Below are positions 17,501 to 24,048 of a stretch of DNA of 28,054 bases, piece after piece. Position 1 is the stretch's first letter; the number at the start of each line of letters is the position of its first letter. The position numbers were made by a program, and so were the translations under genes. The notes under the pieces were generated by a model, which saw only the letters and a program-made list of their open reading frames with translations, was not told where the DNA came from and ran no database searches. Source of the DNA: JBKHYG01 sp046565595 (GTDB taxonomy: Bacteria > Actinomycetota > AC-67); the NCBI GenBank assembly GCA_046565595.1, contig JBKHYG010000086.1, positions 1 through 28,054 of the forward strand. Direction: 5' to 3'.

Positions 17501-18026
17501 GAACGCGCCGCAGGTTCGCTCCGCGTGGGAACGCTCCCCCATGGTGATCTGGCTGCGATCACGGATCGCGACCCTTCGGGGACAGACCGAACTCGCGAAG
17601 CAGATACTTGCTCAAGAGGTGAACAGACAAGGCCTCAGCCTGGTACCTCCCTCTTGGCCGACCTTCGCGCTGTCCCGTCTCTTGCTCGAAGACGACCCGG
17701 AGGCTGCCTTGAGCGAGGCCGAGAAGGGGCTAGCTGGCGCAGGCGGATACACATTGGCGCGGCTGGCGGGGCTGCTGTCGGTGGCCGACGCTGCACTCGC
17801 CGTAGGCGACACCGACCGAGCCCAAGAGGCGGCCCTTGCCGCCGTCGAGACGACGACCGAGGGCTGGCCGCTGATGCAGGCCCGCGCGCACGCGATGTTG
17901 GCACGCGTCTATGACCGGCTCCGCGATCACGACCGGGCCGACGAAGCGTTCGAGAAGGCGAGACAGATGTTCGACGGTCTGCCGACAGACACCGACCCTA
18001 GGGTTCAGGCGCTGCTGCGCGGCTGA
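14544..18026 (+). CDS. Zinc ribbon - class III nucleotide cyclase - AAA ATPase - TPR protein
   Basis: A 1160-residue soluble signalling protein. A zinc ribbon (CPRC 7-10, CSNC 21-24) precedes a class III cyclase domain (about 36-210). Metal residues are D46 (FADLTGFT) and D90 (GDELMAVFG). K86 and T154 occupy the base-specifying positions, and N161 and R165 the transition-state positions (AVNIARR). The Lys-Thr pair suggests cAMP rather than cGMP. An AAA_16/STAND-type ATPase follows, with Walker A GDPGMGKS (258-265), Walker B near IWNDLQWAED (387-396) and GGNPFFLEEL. From about 590 on, helical TPR-like repeats run to the end. Such cyclase-ATPase-TPR proteins are frequent in actinobacteria. No C-terminal DNA-binding helix-turn-helix is seen. 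It is last of the Nudix-MBL-cyclase unit. The sensed signal is unknown. Confidence 0.92.
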   Translation: MATSVTCPRCQAELAADARFCSNCGASLEIGRGETERRVVTVLFADLTGFTALSEGRDPEQVKQIIDRAIARLSLIVERYGGRVDKVIGDELMAVFGAPSSHEDDPERATRAAFAMHSELEAMSSDASLPPLRLHIGINTGEVVAGLVGGRDYTVLGDAVNIARRLQEAAQPGQILVGEQTRALTRGSITYRPVGGVDAKGKALPVTAFEAIAERGLPGRIGALETPLIGRREELQTITLAALMAERDRSPRIVTLVGDPGMGKSKIASEVISEGGRRKVRVLGGRSLPYATISPGFALEQVVRGALDLSGEDPEPQRRQVAAALQDLGLQSEVEVLSAFLGLTEDRAGNTGGAPGAGATPTLPRVIEACSRLLVRIARREGLLIVIWNDLQWAEDIVLEALDVMLREQDAPILFVALARPGLLDSEPRYLRSSASFLLPLLPLSDARSREVLHAIGPDLDATTVEEIIRRAGGNPFFLEELARLYRGSPDPQKVPATIHALVAARLDSLDPTDRRVLQLAALAGDPLEPEIIEELTGGSARERLSGLVESGFLERQGAAMRFRQKVVREVAVSSLPKQVRVELLVRLAGLLEAKIADQAGPAAALSEERAASAYEEAAITAREIGEPAQDAARKARSLLKRVGDRARARDASRQAVTWYGRAIDVLDQPPGHDLRTRYAEALIGVLRFSEADEELSLALKAAREAGDRAAEGRVLRLVGDAARMQGRFEEAREALEGSLRIARDERRPDDLIDAERALGMLDLFAGDWHSASENFRTALERARGVGDRRGEAWALQSLGWAALMRGRAEDAIDSFKQGEAIFDELDDHEGRGWCIGMRSWALLIIGQLDEAEILLAELDHMLTVEFPGDDANLVMARRIMTVLRAYLAIARAELMTAEQISRRILEEPDWHGQSWAHSLAAYPLALSALFQRRLTAADQAIRQGTHAAEQGGDPFYRALYMIAEAWLEVERDRPDDAAKLLDEVENAPQVRSAWERSPMVIWLRSRIATLRGQTELAKQILAQEVNRQGLSLVPPSWPTFALSRLLLEDDPEAALSEAEKGLAGAGGYTLARLAGLLSVADAALAVGDTDRAQEAALAAVETTTEGWPLMQARAHAMLARVYDRLRDHDRADEAFEKARQMFDGLPTDTDPRVQALLRG

Positions 18027-18054
18027 CAGCGATCGCGGACACCTGGCGTCCGGC

Positions 18055-18081
18055 TAACCTTGCGGCGACGGACGAAAGGAG
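18055..18081 (+). promoter_or_regulatory. -10 box and ribosome binding site of the universal stress gene
   Basis: TAACCT (18055-18060) is followed by a short leader and AAAGGAG (18075-18081), five bases before the ATG at 18087. The ribosome binding site supports this start over an upstream in-frame codon. Confidence 0.5.
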
Positions 18082-18086
18082 ATCCG

Positions 18087-18881
18087 ATGTTCGGCACGAT
18101 CTTGGTCGGAACCGATGGCAGCGGTAGCGCGACCCGAGCGGTTCAACTGGCCGCGCGACTCGCTGAGAGGACCGGCTCCGCCCTGCTAGCGGTGAGCGTC
18201 TATGCCGAACCACGCCGGGACGGGGATCTCCTGAACCCCTCCCAGTCGGGCGGCGTCGATGTGGCCCGTGGCCTTCTCGAAGATGTCCAGAAGAATCACG
18301 GATCCGCCGTGAAGCTCGAAACGATCGCGGTATCTGGCGACCCTGCTGACGCCATCCTGACCGTCGCCGAACAGCGCAGCGTCGGGCTGATCGTCACGGG
18401 CGATCGCGGGATGAGCGGAGCCAGGCGAGTGATGGGAAGCGTCCCGAACACGATCAGCCACCACGCGCCCTGCCATGTCCTGATCGCACACACCGCTGAT
18501 GGGCAGGTGGGCGAGATCGAGATAACCAAGGTTCTGATCGCCACGGACGGCTCGGATACCGCCACCAAAGCGGTGCAGACCGGAACGGCTCTGGCCGATG
18601 CTCTAGGAGCCCAAGCGGTGCTGATGACCGCCAACGATGACGCCGCAGAAGGCGACGAGGTCCTGAAGGCCGCGAAGGAAGCCGTCGGCCGCGACCTCGA
18701 GGGTGTCGTCCTAACCGGCTCGCCCGCCGACGCCATCCTGGCCGCCGCAGACTCTGCCGGCGCAGAACTGGTCGTCACCGGCTCGCGCGGCATGACGGGC
18801 GCGCGGCGCCTGCTGGGCAGCGTCCCGAACTCGGTGAGTCACCACATCGAGCGAAGCATGTTCATCGCAAAGACCGTCTAG
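18087..18881 (+). CDS. Tandem-domain universal stress protein
   Basis: A 264-residue protein made of two UspA domains (about 1-140 and 147-264). Both keep the ATP-binding glycine motif: GDRGMSGARRVMGSVPN in the first and GSRGMTGARRLLGSVPN in the second. ILVGTDGS and VLIATDGS mark the first strands. Such proteins bind ATP and accumulate under stress or growth arrest; in some actinobacteria they respond to hypoxia or cAMP, which would fit the adjacent cyclase, but no link is shown here. The start is set by AAAGGAG. The stop overlaps that of the convergent lipoprotein gene by CTAG (18878-18881). Confidence 0.95.
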   Translation: MFGTILVGTDGSGSATRAVQLAARLAERTGSALLAVSVYAEPRRDGDLLNPSQSGGVDVARGLLEDVQKNHGSAVKLETIAVSGDPADAILTVAEQRSVGLIVTGDRGMSGARRVMGSVPNTISHHAPCHVLIAHTADGQVGEIEITKVLIATDGSDTATKAVQTGTALADALGAQAVLMTANDDAAEGDEVLKAAKEAVGRDLEGVVLTGSPADAILAAADSAGAELVVTGSRGMTGARRLLGSVPNSVSHHIERSMFIAKTV

Positions 18882-19618
18882 GTCGGCCAGGTCATCTTCA
18901 GTCGGATATCCGACAGGCCCGCCGCGCTAGGACCTGGGATCTGCCCCAGTGATACCGCATACTCGGCGCCCGCGGTCAGCCCGGCGTTGACGGATAGCGG
19001 CGCGTCGCCTCTCTCCTGTGCGGCAACTCGATAGGGCACCCCTGTGGCGGTCTGCGACCTGGCCAGGACCCGGCCCTGTTCCACCAGCAGGTTGCCGATC
19101 CCGCCCTCGAAGGAAGCTTCGACATGCAGTCGTCCGTCGGCGACCGGTAGGCGCTCGAAGAACGCGTCGCATCCGTGATCAAGACAGGCCTCGACCGAAG
19201 GGGATGCGGGGGTGCGCGGATACCAGACCTCGACCTGCCCTTCGCCGAAGTACTCGACCAACAGGTCGAGTTCGATCGGCTCGTCGCTCTCGATCCGGAA
19301 GGCGTGGATGGATCCAGCCAGAGGCGTCCGGACCCCTTGGTTGATGTCCCGCTTGCATCCCGACGCCGCTGGCAAGCTCTGCGATATGTCCATGAGCGGG
19401 CATGCCATCAGGCGGGCCGAGGTTGGCTTGAAGGCTGGACGCACCTCGATCCCGCGGGTCCCTGCGTCTACTGCGAGCCTTATCGCCTCGCCGGGGGCCA
19501 ACAGCAGCCCTCGGGCGTGCAATGTCGCTGGCACGGGAACGGCCGGATCTGTCGTCTGCGATGGAGCGCAAGCAGCTAGCAGACCCAGCACGGACAGGAA
19601 GGCGACCTTGGAGAACAT
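18878..19618 (-). CDS. Lipoprotein of unknown function
   Basis: A 246-residue exported lipoprotein. The signal peptide ends at the lipobox LAAC with C17. The mature part is predicted mostly beta and has exactly four further cysteines (C73, C88, C145, C150), which could form two disulfides. Features such as RIESDEPIELDLLVEYFGEGQVEVW suggest a beta-sandwich, but I do not recognise a family. The ATG at 19618 has a TATCAT box seven bases upstream and no ribosome binding site. It lies downstream of the Ig-repeat gene P1 on the same strand, but a strong hairpin separates them, so it appears to be an independent unit. Association with the Ig proteins is possible but unproven. Confidence 0.8.
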   Translation of the reverse strand: MFSKVAFLSVLGLLAACAPSQTTDPAVPVPATLHARGLLLAPGEAIRLAVDAGTRGIEVRPAFKPTSARLMACPLMDISQSLPAASGCKRDINQGVRTPLAGSIHAFRIESDEPIELDLLVEYFGEGQVEVWYPRTPASPSVEACLDHGCDAFFERLPVADGRLHVEASFEGGIGNLLVEQGRVLARSQTATGVPYRVAAQERGDAPLSVNAGLTAGAEYAVSLGQIPGPSAAGLSDIRLKMTWPT

Positions 19619-19625
19619 CGCCGAG

Positions 19626-19631
19626 ATGATA
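19626..19631 (-). promoter_or_regulatory. -10 box of the unknown lipoprotein gene (leaderless)
   Basis: Minus-strand TATCAT ends seven bases before the ATG at 19618, with no Shine-Dalgarno in between. Confidence 0.55.
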
Positions 19632-19646
19632 GGACCGCCGATGGAA

Positions 19647-19678
19647 GAGCGAGGGAGTCCGCCGCGACTCCCTCGCTC
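19647..19678 (-). terminator. Strong hairpin terminator after Ig gene P1
   Basis: GAGCGAGGGAGTC (19647-19659) and GACTCCCTCGCTC (19666-19678) make a perfect 13-bp stem with a 6-nt loop, 33 bp past the P1 stop. A second small hairpin, CCGGC-TCTC-GCCGG, lies at 19680-19693. There is no T-tract. Confidence 0.75.
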
Positions 19679-19711
19679 ACCGGCTCTCGCCGGCTTCCGT
19701 CGTTCCCTTGC

Positions 19712-21976
19712 TTAGAGCTTGGTGAAGCTCATCTGGGGGCGAGTGATCGACCGCTGACCCGCACGGTCCACCGAGTAGACCTCGACCGTGTAACGGCCAG
19801 TTGGCAGGTTCGAGAGGTCGAAGGACCACTCGACATTCTTGGTCGGGCAGGCCGGACAGTTCGCGGGCCGCTCAGATGTGTACAGAGGCTTGTTGGGCCG
19901 CAGTACCGGCTGGCTCGGGTTGCTGGTGTCCAGACTGGGGTTAGCCAGCGGGTAGACCTGCACCTCGACACCCAGGACGCCAGAGAAGTCGTCGTTCGCG
20001 GTGCCTCGGACGATCACAGGATCGCCGGGCATGTAGATCGACTCGTTCGGCGTCTGGAAGCCCACCGTGGGCTCGACGACATCGACATCGAAGACGCTGA
20101 CCTCGCTCGGTCGGCCGTTGATCGGGTTCAAGGGGTTGCTGGTGTCGGTCGCCCGGAAGAACACCTTCATGGTGCCCGACTTCAGGTACCTGTAGAGGAC
20201 CGAGAACCTGCCGTTCGAGTCCGTGGTCGCCTCCACGAACGCGATGTTGTCAGGATGGTTGAAGTTCGGGTTGTTGCGCTGGTGGACCTTGACCTTGCAA
20301 CTCGCACATGCCGTCCCGTTGAACTCTGCAACCCCAGAGAAGGTGACCCACTTGGAGTTCAAAGACCCGTTGACCGGGCTGAGCAGAGTCATCGAGGAGA
20401 CCGTGAAGTCCTTGGTGGCGATGGTGGTCCGGGCCAGACCACGGTTCTGCCACGGGTCGATCAGGTACACCTCTGCGTCCAACACTCCATCAGCGAGGGG
20501 CGTCACATCGACATCCAAGGCCCCGAAGCCACTAGCCGACAGGCTGAAGGTCGGAAGGTCATAGGGAGGCCCAGGCAGTGGAGCGATGTTGGTCATGTCG
20601 GGGCTGCCCGGGTCCTCATCTGAAACCCTCACCCAGACGCTGGCGTACTTCTCGCCGGTGATCTCGAGCTGCGTGACCGAGTCATTGATGTCGTTCAGGA
20701 CATCCGGCACGAACTGCAGGACCGGCTTGGCCGGGGCCAGCGTGTCCTTCATCGCTACATCGGCGTCGATCGCGCTCAGGTTGCCAGCGAAGTCCGTCAA
20801 CCGAGCCGTCGCCAGGATGCAGTCAGGAGAAGTAGCACCCGGGTTCTCGATGTTCGGCATACAGTCGGTGAGGCTGATCGTGTCGAACGGGAAGGTCGTT
20901 GTGGACGGCGCACCCGGGAGATCGTCGATCGGATCGCGACGCTGAGTCAGGGTCGCCGTCAGCGCGTCAGCGTCGTCAACGGTCACATCGATGTAGTCGA
21001 TGTCCCCATCGCTCCAGGTCACTTCGACCGGAACATCGCGATAGTTCGACAGGTTGATGATGTTGCGGCCCGAGATCGGAACGCCGTCGATCCTGACGAT
21101 CGGAGTGACAGGAGCCGTCGTGTCCTTGATGACGCTGCCGCCCGGGAACGGTGCGGTCGTCGCGATCGGCGAGGTGTTGCCAGCTGCGTCGGTCCACTGC
21201 GCGTTGAAGGTGATCTCTCCACCTTCGGTCATCGCCGTACCGCAGGCCTTGGTCAGGGGGAAGTCCGGGTCGGTTCCGCCGGCGCTGATACTGGACGGAG
21301 ACGCCGTCATGGAAGCCGGGAACTTGCCGCACGACGCAGCTGGGATCGTCGAGGTGGCCTGATCTGCGAACCAGACCTGCGCACCTGTCGCATCCGAGGC
21401 GTCGTTGTCGTCCCAGATGCCCGTGAGACCGGTCGGGTCGACGCCGAGCTCTGCAGCGTTCAGGTAGCCGCGGCCGTCCGGGTCGAAGATGCTGACCGTT
21501 CCGGCCAGCACGATCGTGTCCTTGACCGGCCGGTTGTTCGAGCTTGCCATCGGGCTCCAGGTGACCTCGCCGGGGTACCGTGCGCGGGCCTGAGCACACA
21601 TGGCTCCGCCTTCGGGGAAGTCCGGGTTCTGGGCAGCGTCAGAGAGGTCCAAGGTGACCGAGAAGTTGCTACCCGTGAGGGTCGCGTCCACCCACTGGGT
21701 GGTGGGCGTCGCGTTCGGGTCGCATGAGGCGCTGGCCAGAACTCGAACGGTGACGCGGTCGCCGATCGGAGCGCCACTCGGGACATATGTTCCCTGGATG
21801 GTAACGCCGGTGATCTCCGATGCGTTGATGTAGTTGTCTCCACCGTCCACGATCGTGACGGTAGGCGCTGGGGCAGCACTTGCCGACGCGGGACCCGCGG
21901 CGACGATGATGCCCAACGCGGCGAGTGCAGCACCGGAGAGCATCGCTCCGGCGGTCAAACGGACTCGCTTCACCAT
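19712..21976 (-). CDS. Secreted Ig-like repeat protein P1
   Basis: A 754-residue exported protein. The signal peptide ends near ASA|AP (34/35). The mature chain is a series of beta-sandwich modules joined by KDT-x-AP linkers (VKDTIV, IKDTTAP, MKDTLAP). Two N-terminal modules carry the acidic loops DGGDNYINASE (44-54) and DPDGRGYLNAAE (165-176); the second matches the 12-residue EF-hand loop pattern at positions 1, 3, 6, 8 and 12. The last module (about 636-754) has ATNDD-like GTANDDFSGV, CPACP with C707 and C710, W717, and ends GRYTVEVYSVDRAG then FTKL. There is no LPXTG, transmembrane anchor or cell-wall-binding module, so retention at the surface is unexplained. AGGAGG at 21988-21993 serves the ATG at 21976. 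It is the closest paralog of P2. Function unknown; adhesion or surface-layer roles are guesses. Confidence 0.85.
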   Translation of the reverse strand: MVKRVRLTAGAMLSGAALAALGIIVAAGPASASAAPAPTVTIVDGGDNYINASEITGVTIQGTYVPSGAPIGDRVTVRVLASASCDPNATPTTQWVDATLTGSNFSVTLDLSDAAQNPDFPEGGAMCAQARARYPGEVTWSPMASSNNRPVKDTIVLAGTVSIFDPDGRGYLNAAELGVDPTGLTGIWDDNDASDATGAQVWFADQATSTIPAASCGKFPASMTASPSSISAGGTDPDFPLTKACGTAMTEGGEITFNAQWTDAAGNTSPIATTAPFPGGSVIKDTTAPVTPIVRIDGVPISGRNIINLSNYRDVPVEVTWSDGDIDYIDVTVDDADALTATLTQRRDPIDDLPGAPSTTTFPFDTISLTDCMPNIENPGATSPDCILATARLTDFAGNLSAIDADVAMKDTLAPAKPVLQFVPDVLNDINDSVTQLEITGEKYASVWVRVSDEDPGSPDMTNIAPLPGPPYDLPTFSLSASGFGALDVDVTPLADGVLDAEVYLIDPWQNRGLARTTIATKDFTVSSMTLLSPVNGSLNSKWVTFSGVAEFNGTACASCKVKVHQRNNPNFNHPDNIAFVEATTDSNGRFSVLYRYLKSGTMKVFFRATDTSNPLNPINGRPSEVSVFDVDVVEPTVGFQTPNESIYMPGDPVIVRGTANDDFSGVLGVEVQVYPLANPSLDTSNPSQPVLRPNKPLYTSERPANCPACPTKNVEWSFDLSNLPTGRYTVEVYSVDRAGQRSITRPQMSFTKL

Positions 21977-21987
21977 GATGGTCGTTA

Positions 21988-21993
21988 CCTCCT
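21988..21993 (-). promoter_or_regulatory. Ribosome binding site of P1
   Basis: Minus-strand AGGAGG lies 11 bases before the ATG at 21976 and 14 before the GTG of codon 2. Spacing is long for both. Confidence 0.5.
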
Positions 21994-22170
21994 ACGGCCC
22001 TGTAGCGGCGGGGGCCGGTCCTTGACTTACTGGAGATCCTCGAACCGGGTGGCTGAGAAACTCCTGCGGGATGGGTATTCCTCGCCGATAGGGCGGATTC
22101 CTTCCCGCCGCTCGGGTACCAGGCATAACAACATGGGGAAATGCGAACCTTCTGGCATCAGGCCGCTACC
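21994..22170 (-). promoter_or_regulatory. Leader or control region upstream of P1
   Basis: This non-coding stretch contains, on the minus strand, a GGCGG/CCGCC stem (22092-22109) and CTAC-AGGGCC-GTAG just before the ribosome binding site. Several short blocks (GTACCC, AAGGAATCC, CCCATCCCG, ACAGGGCCGT) recur in the same order upstream of whiB. No known riboswitch was recognised, and a promoter could not be placed with confidence. Confidence 0.3.
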
Positions 22171-22179
22171 GGGACATGG

Positions 22180-22215
22180 TTCCACCCCGCCTGGTGGTCC
22201 AAGGACGGGGTGGAA
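22180..22215 (-). terminator. Hairpin terminator after Ig gene P2
   Basis: TTCCACCCCG (22180-22189) and CGGGGTGGAA (22206-22215) form a perfect 10-bp stem with a 16-nt loop, 17 bases beyond the P2 stop. There is no T-tract. Confidence 0.65.
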
Positions 22216-22231
22216 TCGGGATACGAGGCGG

Positions 22232-23893
22232 TCAGAGGCGGGTGTAACGGATCGTCTTGACCAGGGAAACATTGCCAGCGACATCCTCGGCGAAGACGCT
22301 AGCCACGACCAGCGCCGGCCCTGTTGGAAGTTGGTTGGCCTTCCACGCAACCGAGGTTGCCCCCGAGCCGCAAGCGGCCGGACCGCCGGTGGCCGGAGTA
22401 CAGGTCGCGATCTCTGAACCGATCGTGTTTCCACGGATGCCATCGGTATAGATCACCCTGACGCGCGCGACGCCGGCTCCAAGGCCCGCAGCATCTGTGG
22501 CTGCACCTTGGAGGGTGGCGGCGTTACCAGGCAGGAGGACCTGTTCGCCGGTCGGAGACGAGATCGAGACGCTCGGCAGATCACCGTCGACACGGAAGGT
22601 CCGGGTCTCGGAAGCGTCGGTAAGGACGCCGCCGCGGACACCTCTTGCGTAGATGGTGTGCTCACCGGTCGGGCGCGCGATCTGGGTTGACCACGATCCG
22701 TCCGGGTGCACCCCGGTCTGAGCCAGCTGCGTGGTGCCCTCGTAAAGGCTGACCTGGTCGCCCGGCCGGCCAACCCCCGAGACGAGGAAGTAGCGAGACT
22801 TCAGGGAATCCTGAGCCGGCGTGATGATGTACGGAACGGTCGCATCAACCCTCACCACGACGGTATTGCTGAGGGCCGAAACATTGCCAGCCACATCCGT
22901 CGCTTCTGCCCGCAGATGCGTGTCGCCGAGTGGAAGACCACTGATCGTCGCGGTCCAGGCCCCGGAAGAATCAACCGTTGCTGTACCCGCGACCACGCGC
23001 TCCTGATCTCCCGAGAAACGGATCTCGAACACCTTGACGCTCGCTCCCGGCTCGGCCGTACCAGTGACGCCGAAGGGCGCCGGACGAACCTGCTTACCAG
23101 ACAGCGGAGAGGTGATGACCGGAGCTACCGAGATGGTGTCCTTGATCATCGAGTCCGTCGCGCTAGCGGTGTTGCCTGTGTTATCCGTCCAGATGACTTC
23201 GACGGTGAAGGGCCCCTGCGGCAGTGCTCCAGCACACGCCAAGGGAAGAGCAACGGTGTCGGTCGCAGCCAGCCCACCTCCCAGATCGCAGGAAGGATCG
23301 GCAAGGGCACTGTCGGCGTCCAAGAACTGCACGGCTGCCGAGACGACGAAAGGATCGGAGCTCTCGTACTCGGCCTGGATGGCGCCGGCGGTCGCTGTCT
23401 CCGCGGCGTTCATGAGACCGTCTGCATCTGTGAAGACGACGGTGCCCGGGTCGAGAGAGATGTTGAGGATCGGGTTGTTATCCGACAAGCCCACATCGCT
23501 GAGGGTCGAGTCGTTCCAGACCGCCGTCGCGCGTGCACATAGCAACGAGTCGTCCGGCAACGAGGTGAGGTCGAAGGGCCCTGCCTCGAAGGTTCCATCG
23601 GGATAGGGAGTCGCGTGCAGGACCTCGGTGACCCCGCTCGGTCCGGCGCAATCAACCGGATCCCCGGCAGGTGACGCCGCGACATCCACGACGATGTCAG
23701 TGATGTCGGGATCGGTGGCGTCCCAGGTTCCGGTGATGAGGACGGCCGAGGCGTCGGCGAGACCGATCAGGCCGTCACCCCCATCCTCTAGATGAACCGC
23801 GGGTGTCGCAGGTTGGGTTGCCGCGCTCGCTGGGATGACGCCGATCCCTGCACCTAACACCAGTGCCGTCGCGATGATCGAGAAACGCTTCAC
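22232..23893 (-). CDS. Secreted Ig-like repeat protein P2
   Basis: A 553-residue exported protein. The signal peptide ends PASA|AT (24/25). Two N-terminal modules resemble those of P1, with LEDGGDGLIGLADA and FTDADGLMNAAE loops. Two classic Ig-like modules follow (VTGTAEPGASVKVFE ... DVAGNVS and VSGVGRPGDQVSLYEG), then a C-terminal module (about 439-553) with C498 and C508, VAWKANQLPTG and the ending IRYTRL. The two cysteines are further apart than the CxxC of the other three. I choose the GTG at 23893 because GGGAGG lies five bases upstream and the signal peptide begins there; an in-frame ATG at 23983 would add a charged extension. It has its own 5' region and terminator, so it is a separate transcription unit from P1 and P3. 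Confidence 0.85.
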   Translation of the reverse strand: MKRFSIIATALVLGAGIGVIPASAATQPATPAVHLEDGGDGLIGLADASAVLITGTWDATDPDITDIVVDVAASPAGDPVDCAGPSGVTEVLHATPYPDGTFEAGPFDLTSLPDDSLLCARATAVWNDSTLSDVGLSDNNPILNISLDPGTVVFTDADGLMNAAETATAGAIQAEYESSDPFVVSAAVQFLDADSALADPSCDLGGGLAATDTVALPLACAGALPQGPFTVEVIWTDNTGNTASATDSMIKDTISVAPVITSPLSGKQVRPAPFGVTGTAEPGASVKVFEIRFSGDQERVVAGTATVDSSGAWTATISGLPLGDTHLRAEATDVAGNVSALSNTVVVRVDATVPYIITPAQDSLKSRYFLVSGVGRPGDQVSLYEGTTQLAQTGVHPDGSWSTQIARPTGEHTIYARGVRGGVLTDASETRTFRVDGDLPSVSISSPTGEQVLLPGNAATLQGAATDAAGLGAGVARVRVIYTDGIRGNTIGSEIATCTPATGGPAACGSGATSVAWKANQLPTGPALVVASVFAEDVAGNVSLVKTIRYTRL

Positions 23894-23898
23894 AGTTG

Positions 23899-23904
23899 CC
23901 TCCC
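23899..23904 (-). promoter_or_regulatory. Ribosome binding site of P2
   Basis: Minus-strand GGGAGG lies five bases before the GTG at 23893 and settles the start there. Upstream (23979-23999) is a GGGAGGAACCCGCCCT block similar to GGGAAGGAATCCGCCCT ahead of P1. Confidence 0.7.
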
Positions 23905-24034
23905 TGATGCGGAAGCAGATCACCCGAGGCGATGACCCGGGCACACCCTGCTTCCTCCTGTCCCTTCCGTTTCGACCCGGCAAGGGCGGGTTCCTCCCTA
24001 TCGTCGGTTCTGTTTCTACCGGATGGTTCTGGAT

Positions 24035-24048
24035 GCCTCGTCAGAGGC
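24035..24048 (-). terminator. Small hairpin over the P3 stop codon
   Basis: GCCTC (24035-24039) and GAGGC (24044-24048) flank a 4-nt loop that contains part of the stop codon. It is weak and without a T-tract. The rest of 23894-24040 holds the P2 5' region. Confidence 0.25.

Noticed and set aside
21994..22170. Riboswitch (c-di-AMP ydaO type or c-di-GMP GEMM type) ahead of P1
   Set aside because: The conserved core strings of these classes (such as ACAGCTAAC or GGGCAAACC with GCAAAGCC) are absent on the minus strand.
23894..23983. Longer P2 with an ATG start at 23983
   Set aside because: The extension is charged and precedes the signal peptide, while GGGAGG sits directly before the GTG at 23893.
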